Of a stretch of 64,000 nucleotides of DNA, positions 26,027-38,530 are shown piece by piece (the first letter of the stretch is position 1; each line of letters opens with the position of its first letter). Source of the stretch: Pholis gunnellus. Its lineage: Eukaryota > Chordata > Actinopteri > Perciformes > Pholidae. The stretch is taken from contig OU342809.1 of NCBI GenBank assembly GCA_910591455.2, forward strand, positions 7,623,968-7,687,967, written 5' to 3'. The translations under genes and the position numbers were made by a program. The notes beneath the pieces were generated by a model. The model was not told where the DNA came from. It worked only from the letters and a program-made list of their open reading frames with translations, and did no database searches.

Positions 26027-29000
26027 TTATCCACAGATCAAGTTTGGGAAAGGGGAGTGGGTGGTCGGCTCGGTGGAATACGAGAAGAAGAATGATTTGC
26101 CACTCTACATCATCATCCCTGCTGTCATTGTCCCCATGCTGCTCATCATCGCTATCTCTGTCTACTGCTACAGGTGAGTTAAGCTATTTTGGGTTAGCAT
26201 ATACTATCTTAGTATTTTACATGGTGTTTAGATATCTGAACCTCTTGACTCTACTGGTAAATGTCACATAGTACTCAGTTTAGGCCTTTTTTTTATATTA
26301 TAATTTTACACAGTTTTTAGATACATTTTTCTTGCTGGAGAGGCCATTTGTGTGTGTTGTTCAGCAAAAAGCATTAGTCAGCTAACAGTAAACTTACAAA
26401 CCCACAATATTTTTAAGCCGGTGGTTCCCAGCTCCAGCCTTCTGTCTTGTGACCCCCTTAACCCTTGCATTTTGTTAAAATCGTCTTTACTTCCCAACGC
26501 TGTTCATTTATAAATAATAACAATAATTGCAAAATCAGTTTTTCTTGCAATACCTTTTTTACTTTTCTTGTGACCTTTTAAAACCCATTTTGTTGAAAAG
26601 TATTGATGTGGCGAAAACTGGGCTTGCACATTTAATGAACGGGACGTTACTTATGTTCGTGGTTAATTAGATGTCACAGAGTTGTACAGTAAAACTCTGT
26701 TTGACCACAAACCCATACACCTAAACCTAACCACCTACAATGACACACGTTCTGTTCTGTTTGGTACATATTAATGCAAATATGGTATTTTTCTCAAACT
26801 GTATTGTCATAATGTTATACTGCTTTTAATTTGACCTAAATCCTAAAGGTTGTCCAAAATAACACAGGCGGTCTTGGATCAATTAAACTTTGCTCATTTT
26901 CAGCTGAATATTTATAGAACACCTACATCAGTGACAAAGTAATGCCAGCGCTAATAATATATTTTTGGGAGACTCAAAGGAAACACTGTGGCTAAGTTAT
27001 CAGCCAACTGTGACAACTCAAACCAGAGTCTTTGAACAACAATTAGATCTCTGAAACCTTTCATTTTTTTCAAGTTTAAATCCTTTCCTTTTTTCAGTTT
27101 TTACGACACGTGTGTTGTGTTTGTTTAATGTGTTCAGGAGAAAGAGTCAGCAGGCAGAGAGGGAGTACGAGAAGGTGAAACATCAGCTTGAGAATCTGGA
27201 GGAGAGCGTACGGGACCGCTGCAAGAAAGAATTCACAGGTACCAACCGTGCAGCTGTGCAAAACCTCACCAGTATCGCTCATGTGCCTCAAAGGATCTAT
27301 GCTTCTTAGAAGCTGTAAAGTAATGAAGTGCTTCATAGCTCTGATTACATTTCTTGGATGTATTATACTGCAGTGAATTAAATAAATTATCCTGCTTAAC
27401 ATCATGTTATCATCATTATGAGAAGCAGTTTTGCAGTAACAGTAATAGAAAACAATCTTTCACAGCTGAAATTATTTTCCTGGCAAAGCGCTCCCTTTCG
27501 CTGCCTCTCGCAACATAATGATTGAGACAGACGAGCAGCACACAAATGAGAAAAGCCGGTTGTACTATTTTCTTGTTTTTATCTCGCAGACTTGATGATC
27601 GAGATGGAGGACCACACCAACGAACTGAGCGAGGGACGAATCCCCTTCCATGACTACAAAACCTACACCGAACGCGTCTTCTTCCTGCCCTCTAAGGACG
27701 GTGCCAATGATGTGATGATCACAGGAAAGCTCGACATCCCAGAGGCTCGACGGGCCACAGTGACTCAGGCGCTCAACCAGTTCTCCAACCTCCTGAACTC
27801 AAAGACCTTCCTCATTAATGTAATTATACTGCACAATCATGTGAATATGTGAAATATGTAAATGTCAGTCAACTTTAAGTATAAGGAGCGGTGGGCAGCT
27901 ACTATAGAGGACCCAGGGAACAGTCTGGTCAAGGGGCGAACTGGTCTAGACACTCATGGTTCTCAGATGATGTATCTTAATGACTTTGGTGATCCCGTGT
28001 GGTTTTTCCTCTAACGTCATCAGCTTTTTGTGCTTCCGAGTGAAATGTTTAATATTGACTAGAATTTGATATGTGTTTCTAGTTTATCCGTACCCTGGAG
28101 CGCAGTCAAGACTTCAACGCCAGGGCCAAGGTGTACTTCGCATCCCTGCTGACCGTGGCTCTGCACGGGAAACTGGAATACTACACCGACATTATGAGAA
28201 CACTGCTGCTGGAGCTGATGGAGGAATACGTCCACAGCAAGAACCCTAAACTCATGTTGCGCAGGTGAGTGAGGAGTCCCTCAGTGCTACTGCTCAGTAC
28301 ATACTGGAGCAGTCGGATACAATGTCAAAACGCCAGTGCCAAGTTTAATATCCAAGATATTTTGTACTGCTAAAATGTCCAGGTCCAGATTGATGCATCT
28401 CAAAAACTATTGAATGGATCGCCATGACATTTTGTACAGACATTCATGGTCCCCACAGGATGAATCTCACTGACCATGGTGAACATCAGCAGGTCAAAGT
28501 CTTCACTCATGTAGTGAAATGCCTACATCTACAGGATGGATTGACACTAAATGCATGGCTCCCATAGTTCAAATCCTAATGACGTCAGTAATCCCTGACT
28601 TCTTTTCTCTAGCGCCACCATGAGGTTGGTATTTCTAGTTCTATGTAGAACATCTTGTCAGCGCTAGCGTAGATTGTCAGGACAATATTTCATGGAATTC
28701 ATGTCACCCTCAGGATCAATTGTAATAACTTTGGAGATCCTTTAGCTTCCCATCAAGCACCATTATAATTTGGTTAACGACCAAATATCAACCTCAACGG
28801 TACTTTATGTTTACCTTATCAGCACGTTAGCTTAGTGATCGTGAGCATGTTGGCATGCTGAGGTTAACTGTCCCTGCTGTAAGTACATCCTCAGAGAGCA
28901 GCTAGCAGGGCTGTTGACTGTCTTGTTTGGCAAATGTTGCCGTGATATCATTAATGTCCTTATATCTAAGCTCTGCAATCAGAATCACTACATGTCTCAA

Positions 29001-30946
29001 CCCTGGCAGCAGTATAATAACCATTGTATGAGGACTGGGATTCACTTCAAGAGGCAGTGGACAGTTTCATTCTGTTGCCATGTTGTCTGTTGAATTTTGC
29101 ACTGACTACTGTAGTCCACTACCAAGAGCCAGACTGCTGCTTGATCAGTCCTCCTTCTGTTTCTCCTTCTGTGTTTTTTTTTTCCTCCAAGCACAACGTG
29201 CTGTGTGATTCTCCTTTTGCTGTTCCCCTTCCTCATCCTCTTCATCTTCTTAACCTATAGATCTTGACCAATTGGGTGAATAGGCTGAAAATTGCTTTTG
29301 GTCTATACTGTTTTTGATTGCCTTGAATACATAAATCCAATTATATTGGCTTTCTGTAAGTTGCTTTATGGCTTAATCTTGTACCAGGAGGATTTTTCAA
29401 TGGATGCTGTATCTCTTAAAAAATGCTGAGTCTGTTTTATTGCATGAATAATCTCCAGCTCTCAATCCTGATCAGAACACACTCATCAACAACATGCATC
29501 ACCTGCACCCATCTAATCTGACCTGAATTATATTTAATAATTGAGAGATCATTTGTTCTATTACAAAAAATAGCAATGCATGAGTCATAAATTCTTCAAA
29601 AATATGTTTGTGATTCGCATGACGCAACACTATTATCTCAAATTAATTGGTATTTTTAGGATGTTGCCAAAACAGCAAATGTTTTTCACTGATATTGCGC
29701 AATATTAATTGCTGTGTTTTCTCCCTTGGCAACATCTCATAATGCCTTTGTAGAATTAGAGTCTGTCATCTTTCAGCTGGCTAATTTGACTGAAGTAAAT
29801 GGCCCTCAGAAAAGAATCTTAAATTCTAGCGTTCTTTGTTCTTCACCCTCTCCACCGCTGTAATGATCGTGTCACGGTCAAATCATCCACTGACGGCGGC
29901 CTCCTCCTCCCTCAGCAGGACCCACTTGTCTGAACGTACAGTCGCTCATCACTGCTGGGAGGGGGTTATGTGAATTGAACTGTCTGCTGTGGCTAGGCAC
30001 GCTGTGACTAGCTGTTGTGCAAGTACACAATCTTAATTATCCCCCAATGGAGATGCTCATTATGCTGATTAGGCCATTGTGCCAACACAAGCCCCCTTAT
30101 ATACAAGACATCTAATTAGGCATGCTAGCAGCTAACGATAGGCCCCGTCGGTGGGTATGTGACATTAGCATTGGTGATCTGTCAAGTGACCACTGACGTG
30201 ATTTTTTTTTTTTTAATCAAAACATCCTGACATGCTTGTGCAGGAATTTCCCTTGTTGACATTTTGAAGATGCACATTCTTAAGAAAGTAGTATTTCAAC
30301 ATTTCAACTTTTTCTGGGTGAAACACAGTAAACATACTTGAACATAAAACACAATAAACACCAAAAACATACTACAAAATATGTATAGACAAATGCTAAA
30401 AACCCTTATATGAGCTCACATTACATACATTACAAGTAGTGACTATTTAGGATTCTTAGCTCATGGAGTCAGAATTTAAGTGTCATGATTTTGAAAATAC
30501 TAATTAGATGTTTCACTTTTTTTCCTGAATTTTCTAATCAAATTATGTTTGTACAACTTAATAAGATACAGCATCGATATACCAGAATGATTCAGTTGTG
30601 TTCTTACAATGATATTAAAAGCTGTCCATCTAATGTGTTTTTCCAGGTCAGAGACAGTGGTGGAAAGGATGCTATGTAACTGGATGTCTATCTGCCTTTA
30701 CCAGTTTTTGAAGGTAACAAGAATTTCACTAAAAATGTATTATATGTCATCTGTTAGCATAAATACTTAATTGCTGATACAGGAAATGTGTATAATGACA
30801 TGCTACAGCATTAAACTGTGGGCTAAGTGCATGGATTTCTCCATTTCTTTCATTAGTGCTCTGTATTGATAATGTGCATTTATCCGTCTTCTAAACTGCT
30901 AATCACAACAATTAGCTCCGTGACAACATCTGAGACGTCTAAAGGG

Positions 30947-31007
<61 letters not shown>

Positions 31008-31224
31008 TGTGTGTGTGTGTGTGTGTGTCTGTGTCTGTGTCTGTGTATTAGGACTCTGCAGGAGAGCCCTTGTACAAACTGTTCCGAGCCATCAAGCACC
31101 AGATCGAGAAAGGGCCCGTGGACGCCAGAGTGAAGAAAGCCAAGTACACCCTCAACGACACGGGCCTGTTGGGCGACGATGTAGAGTACTCCGTCTTGGT
31201 GAGATGGATGGACTCGCTCACACA

Positions 31225-31261
<37 letters not shown>

Positions 31262-31364
31262 ACCCCACACACACAAACTGGTAAACTCAGTGTCGGAAAC
31301 ACTGCACACACTGCTTTGAGATTGCATGGTGTTTTGTGCCTTCTGAACAACACAACCATGCGCA

Positions 31365-31443
<79 letters not shown>

Positions 31444-34400
31444 GCACGCGCACACAGTGCAGTTGCCATGGTAACCACCAAAAAAACCCCAGGGCGACTG
31501 CCCGCTTTTGTGTGACATCCATTTTCAGTGTCAATGTTCTCTGCTCGAAAACAACACAGGCAACACATTCCAATATAGCGGGGAAATGCACGGCTTAGGT
31601 GAAAGTTCTGCTTGTTGGTACAAGTGTAGAGTACCAGCTACCTCCACAACTTCTCCTCGGCCTCCCCACCTGCACCTGCACCTGCTCTGTGTCTATTTGG
31701 GCAGTTTACGGAAGTCAGGAAAAGCCTGTGCGTCTCGCTTTGGTATCGTGTTTCGGTAATGGAAGCTAATGTGAACACAGCTGTTTTCTGTTGAAGTCAG
31801 CGCAAATAAAAAGACCCATGGGTAATGGCGTTGTCGAGGACAATTACCAAATTAGCCTGAATTACACGTCTCCTGCCGTGATGGATCGCCTTCTGTGATT
31901 GAATTATAGGAGGTAAAAACTCGATGGGCTAGATTTTACGGACACCGTGTTTCCTTTTGTCTTCAATTCACAGCGCGCTTTTCTCATTCACCTCAAAGAC
32001 GGACAGACGGGCTCACAAGGTTTCTATCGCGAGTGTGTTGCCCGCCCCGCGTTCGAGTCTGTCGAGTGGTCAGTTAGTTATTTCTGACAGAGTGTGGGGG
32101 AGGAGAGGTGGGTCAGAGTTTGCACCCGCTGAGCCTTGGTCATTAGCTGGCCATGGTGACAGGAGTCCTTTCAGGTGTCAGCACAGTGTGCTTACAGGAG
32201 CCTGGTTGCCCTGACGACAACATCCCGACAGAGGGTCTCTGTTTGTGTGGGAGGGTGGCTGGGTGCTCTGGCCATGCTTTAATATTTCTGCATATTTCTC
32301 ATTTGTTTGCGTAGGTGCATGTACGTATATTTGACATATTATTATATTGGAGGCTTAATGTGTGTGTTTGTTTGTGTGTGTGTGTGTGTTTGTGTGTGTT
32401 TGCCAGACCCTGCAAGTGCTGGTGCAGGGCGAGGGTCCGGATGTGACGCCCGTCAAGGTGCTGAGCTGTGACACCATCTCGCAGGTGAAAGAGAAGATCA
32501 TTGAGCAGGTGTACAGGAACCTGCCGTACTCCCAGCGGCCCAAGGTTGACAGTGTCACACTGGGTGAGTAAATGAGGGCACATAAGCAGAGGATGAGCTG
32601 AAGCGGTAAATGTCTAATAACGATGAATAATGTAAGCGTTGCAGGGAGGGAAGAGGACATCCAAATGGAGACGCTATTTCAGTCCTGACTGAAATGTCTT
32701 TTTAATTAAATCAGAATGCATTTGTCTAAATAGATAATTGATTATTCATTTCATTCTAACTTCATTTGATAGATTTGTTTGTGGAATAAAATAGGCATCA
32801 CCAAGAATGAGAAGTTGTTCAGTGTCAGCAACATGAAGATAGCCTTCATCCCTAAACAAAGTTTTTGTTCACTACTGTAGTCAGGAACCTTGGGGACTGA
32901 CTTGAAAGGCGAAAGCTCTATAGACATTTTCCAACATCAAAGCCATTTTTTATTCCCACGCAGGCTGTAGATCTCATTCCTTTATACATTTTAGATAAGC
33001 AGAGATCCGTCTTCTTTCATGGTGAATCGGAAAGATAACCCCCTTATATTTGGTGGTACATGTACATGAATCATATGTCACAGATGGTGTTGAGCTCAGG
33101 TCTGCAGTTGTGGCGGATTTTTTTTCTAGATTGAAAATGTTGGGGTGCAAATCAAAGTTTGGAATTAGATTTAAATTATTCAGAAAATACTGATCCGTCA
33201 CTTCTTCAGCCAGAATTAACTTGAGCGTGCCACTAAATCTCATGAGAGAGAGAGAGAAAGAGAGAGAGCCGTGCAGACATTAGGATGGGTAGCTGGATTT
33301 ATTTCAGACCAGATTATTAGAGAATAGCCTCAGGGTAACAATGAGCCATGATGAAATAAATGCAAACAGTATTGAAAGAAAGAACAAAAGGTTGAAGTAT
33401 GGAGACAATTTGCCAAACAAGGCAGCACACCTACAGTAGCAGAGATGATTGATTGACTTTCTCTTCCGGCCTTCATCACAGAGTGGCGCCCGGGCTCAAC
33501 GGGACAGATTTTGTCAGATCTGGACTTGACTTCCCAGAAAGAGGGCCGGTGGAAACGCATCAACACTCTGGAACACTACAACGTGAGTACTGACAACATT
33601 TTAGTGTCTTGATGAAACATATTTAAAATAGAAGGGATGTGAGGAGGCAGAGTGGAAGTAAATAGCTGTATGTGGGCGTGTGGATGTGAATGATGGTGCC
33701 TATTTTCACCCTATTTCTCTCAAAGCTGTACATCTTGTGTCACAGTGGTGTGTATGAAATCTGTCTTCTGCACATTGACACATCAACAGTCATCGTGTGA
33801 TTATTTGATTAATGCTCTTTTAAGCTAATTAGCCTATTTACATGTCCATACCATTAACCACCAGTTAAATCAATGTGTAAAAAAACATGTTAATTTTCTG
33901 ACTTGCTTGGTGATAACAACATGCCAGCATTCCTTAAAACAGAGCGTTAGATGAGAAGATTGATGCCATGTTCACATGTCCATTAAATATGAAGCTGCAG
34001 CTTGTTCGTTAGCTCGGCACAAACACTGGAAACGGGGGGAAACGGCTAGCCTGGCTCTTAATTAATGAGCTTTAGAGTTGCTGGTAGGCACATTATGTTA
34101 CTGTAAGAAAAAACAGACTAGCTGTCATCCCGTTTCCAGTCTTTGTGCCAAGCTAAGCAGCAGATCAATGTGTGTCCCTCAATCAAATATACAAGAAAAC
34201 ACCACATAGCCTTCTTTCTTCAGCGTTTGCCTTCGTCAGTTTAGCAACATGCCAACAATTTCTAATTTATCACCACCAGCTAGTTGAAAGAGCCTGGACT
34301 TGGTTTGTTCTCGTCAGCTCTAAGGCCACTAAATCTTCTTGGCACTATATTGATTCAAGTGAAATAAAAGGTCACTCGCAAAAATCCCCTACTTGTCCCC

Positions 34401-37400
34401 TTTTCCTCTCCTCTCTCAATGGCACTCCTTCCTTTTCATCCGACCTGCTGATGTCTGGCAGTTGTTCTTAAAGGACAACCTTGCTGCCACAGATTCATTG
34501 GTTGTGTCAGATTAGTGCTAATCACAGTATTTGTGGGTTCAATAATGGGTTGACGCCGAAGAAAATGGTCCTTAAATACCCCAATAAAGGCCCACCGTTG
34601 CTGTCTACTCAATCGCATTGATTATGAATTAGTTCTGGGCCACTAAAAGAGACTGCTGACCTCAGTCACAGCACCTATTAAGGTGTGTGAAGTAAGTGTG
34701 TATTGTAAAGTGGGAGTTTTCTGTCTAACAAAAGACTGTTATGTGCATTCCAGGTGCGAGATAACGCCACATTAGTCTTGTCCAAAGTGTTCTCCGTTCA
34801 GCAGAACTATGACCAGAACCAGGAAAACCATGAAGAGCGTACGTATCTCTAAATACACTCATAGTGTACACATAGGCACACACTTGTTGAGACAAGCATA
34901 CATCAGGTGTGAGCTTGAGAATACAATGCTTGTCTTTGATTCTTATCCCCAGGGTTTTTGTCAACATCCCCGCTCTCATTTAACATGCTAATGCATGTTG
35001 TTTATGTATAGCGCACTTTGAGATTATGCTGAAATAATATGCACTTTCATCTTCTGCCTTTTTAATGTGCATTTCAGAATAGTTTATTGTTTAGCATTTC
35101 TTCTTGGATATTCTCTCTGCGTCCAAATTCAGTTGACAAGCACCCTTCCTCTTTATCATACGAATATTTTCTGTGAGAGTGTGAGTGAATTAATAATCAG
35201 AATCATTAGAAGAAAGGCTTAAGTTTTGTTTCCCCCCCCCCGCCCATAGGGAACGCTCTGTTGGAAGATGACAAAGTGTTTCACATGGTGAGGCCGGCAG
35301 ACCAACTGGATGAGATCAAATCTAAACGAGGGAGCATAAAGGACAAGTCGATGACCAAAGCCATTACAGAGATCTATTTAACGCGACTCCTTTCTGTCAA
35401 GGTACAAAGACAGGCCCATGTGTTCAATCAGACGTTTGTTAAAGTAGTTCTCTAATTCCTGGAAAATAACAATTTGTGCTTTTCCAGGAATAGTTTTCAG
35501 ACAGCCAACTTAAATTGATGGCTTCTGGCAGAAAATGCTAAAATACTCGCAGAAAAGCCTGAATATCTATACTGGCATTGCCTGCAAATAAAAACATCTC
35601 ACAGCTATGATATTTCTGGCTCTGCTCTGCCTCTGCCCTGTCTCACATTATTTGTGGCTCCTTTCAGGGAACACTGCAGCAGTTTGTGGATGACTTCTTT
35701 CGTAGCGTGCTGTGCTCTGGAGCAGTGGTGCCACCGGCTATCAAATATTTCTTTGACTTCCTGGACGAGCAGGCGCTGAAACACAACAATGTGGATGAGG
35801 AGACCATTCATATCTGGAAGACGAATAGGTAAGAGTACTGTGCGTCTGCCTACACAGATACAGTTTAATTTGTATGTACTGTACAGTAATTAGTGGTGGA
35901 GGAAGTCTTCAGATCATGAACAATAGGCTACTATGAGGAACTTTCATTTTGTGTCGATTTTTTGGCGGCCCCTGTGCACGAACGTGGTAGTGTTTCAGAG
36001 CAGCAGACTCCCTTTAGAAAACCTCTAATTTTACTGCGGCAGGGTCCGACAGTCGGACCTGCTCGGCTCTTGTTTCTGGTTCTCCCGTTCCTCGCTTCCC
36101 TCCAGTGGGCCCAGAACGGCCTGGGCCTCCAGCAGCATGTTGTTGATATTGGCTCCCAGCGGGGACCAGCAGAGCAGCGAGGCGAAGCTCTGCTCCTGGC
36201 CAGAGGGGGAGCTGCTGCTGCCAGGCGCGGAGTTCTCACCTACTGATTTTGCCTGGAATCCGACCCAGTGGCACCCGATGGCTAGCATTAGGAATAACTA
36301 TATAGAAATCTCCCCGCTGATGGTCTCATTTACTATGTAGGTCATATAGACACATCAGTATTAAATTGAGACTCTGTCATAACCTGTTCTATGTTCCTCA
36401 CAGTAACTCTATGTAAACAATTAAGGAGTCTTTCTTTAGTAGAACTGCTCAATTCATAGACATTTGCTTTTTTGTAAACCACTTTGATAGAGCGTCGTAT
36501 TTAGAAGCTTATCAAATGTTTTTTTTATGCAAAATCTTATTCTGAAAATTAGGCCTAACTAGCAACTATATCTGTGAAATGTTTGTAGTAGAGTAAAATG
36601 TACAATATTTCCCTCTAAAATGTATTGGAGTAGAAGTAGTATAAAATAGAAATACTAAAGTAATTACCTCAAATTTGTACTGTGCGGTGCTTAACTATAA
36701 TCTCCAGAAGCGCGCACATGCACACGCACACACACACATAGTGTCTAAGTCTGAGCAACACCACACATCACATCCCGATGCCTGAGATACAGTAACTCTC
36801 CAAGAAATAGAACTTACTTCTCCAAGAAAGAGCTGAATACAAATGCACTATTGTAGCTCACTTAGTTTGCATTTGCAATCTCCCTGCTCCCATGTGACAT
36901 TTAAGTGCATAAATTAGTGTCACGTCAGCTAAGGCTCAAGCATACAAGACGACGTGTTGCATTTAGATGCTAGTGATTGACGTAAGGCTGGCAAGAGAGC
37001 CCCCACACAAGGACAGGAGATGAGCGATTTAATTACTTACCAGACTCCACACCACGTTCTGCATCCACCCATTCTGTTTATCAAATCAACTGAGGGCCAT
37101 GTATTAAATATGAATGTGTGTATGAGCCACAACAAACAAACAAACATGGTAATTATGTCCCAAGCTAATTTAATTCTGTGATTATAGCAACATTGCTATT
37201 TTTATGCTTCTATTGTATTCTCACTGCAGCTTTCCCCGGAGATATTACCAAACCAGTATGAATTTTACACGGTTTGCGCTTCATGTCTCAGATGGCGGGG
37301 CATTCGCACTGATCAGGGAGTTTTTTGGAAACTACAGCATCTTGGGCATTCTTTTGAATACACAAGGTGGCATGAGGTTAAAAAGGGAGTGTATGGAGCG

Positions 37401-38479
37401 CGTGTTTTCCCATTCAGAAGGGAAATTAGCGAGCGTACTTGAGCACTACATTAAAGTCGGTGCTTTAGGTTGTAAGGCTGCACGCAAACTTGAAAGGTCA
37501 AAGTTTTGGTGTTACTTAAACATTTCTAATCACTTTTAGTTAGAGAAGAAACGCATCATTGACTGTGTCTCCACGTAGACTATTGTTATTAGGAACTTCT
37601 CTGAGGTTATTTTTTTTTTCTTCATTTCATTTTCATTTAACAGCAATGATTCACAGAGAGGTCGGTATCATATGAAGTAGTAATACGAACTGACAATCGA
37701 GGGTATTGTTCTGAATAAACTGACACCCACAAGAAAGGCTTTTCTCCATCCCTGTTATTATCTTGTACTGCACTCAATTGCACCTCAGGCAAGTGCTCTC
37801 ACACATGAAATGCCTCTCTGACGCAAATTAATTCACAGATGTAACGCGGCTGATTAGATTTTCCCCCATTCTGGAGCAATAGAAGTGATAACAACCGCGA
37901 TGATGGCCTGTTCGTTGCCCTTTTCTTCCCCGCGCAGCCTTCCTCTGCGGTTCTGGGTGAACATCCTCAAGAATCCCCACTTCACCTTCGACGTCCACGT
38001 GTCTGAAGTGGTGGACGCCTCGCTCTCCGTCATCGCCCAGACCTTCATGGACGCCTGTACCAAGAGCGAGCACAAACTCAGCCGGGTGAGTGGAAACGGG
38101 ATGGAGGAGGAAGAGAAAAGGGGGGGGGGGGGGGGGGGGGGGGTGTTGAGGTGAAAGAGCAAGAGGGAACAAGTGAGCTCAGACTATAAAGTGGATTACA
38201 TGAGAAGTAAAACGGAGTGAGAAGTAGGAATGTCAAAGGTCGCTCAATCTCAAGTGCCATTGTTTTTCATCCTTGTGTCCACTTTTTGTCTCTAGGACTC
38301 TCCAAGTAACAAACTACTCTATGCAAAGGAGATCTCCACTTATAAGAAGATGGTGGATGAGTAAGTCCTATCAGCACAATATTCTTTCGATCTGTTGTTT
38401 TCTTGCCACTTTAAGCTTCTTTTAAGGGATGTGTCAATAACAATTATAGAATGTAATGATTAAAACCTCTTGTCTCCTC

Positions 38480-38530
<51 letters not shown>

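Noticed and set aside
30899..31591. Open frames of 60-230 codons across the GT/CA microsatellites
   Set aside because: Dinucleotide repeats have no stop codons, so they make long artificial frames of Cys-Val or His-Thr.
37204..37539. 111-codon open frame in plxnb2 intron 30 as a possible extra exon
   Set aside because: The plexin frame joins correctly from 35828 to 37938 without it, and the sequence is unlike any plexin segment.
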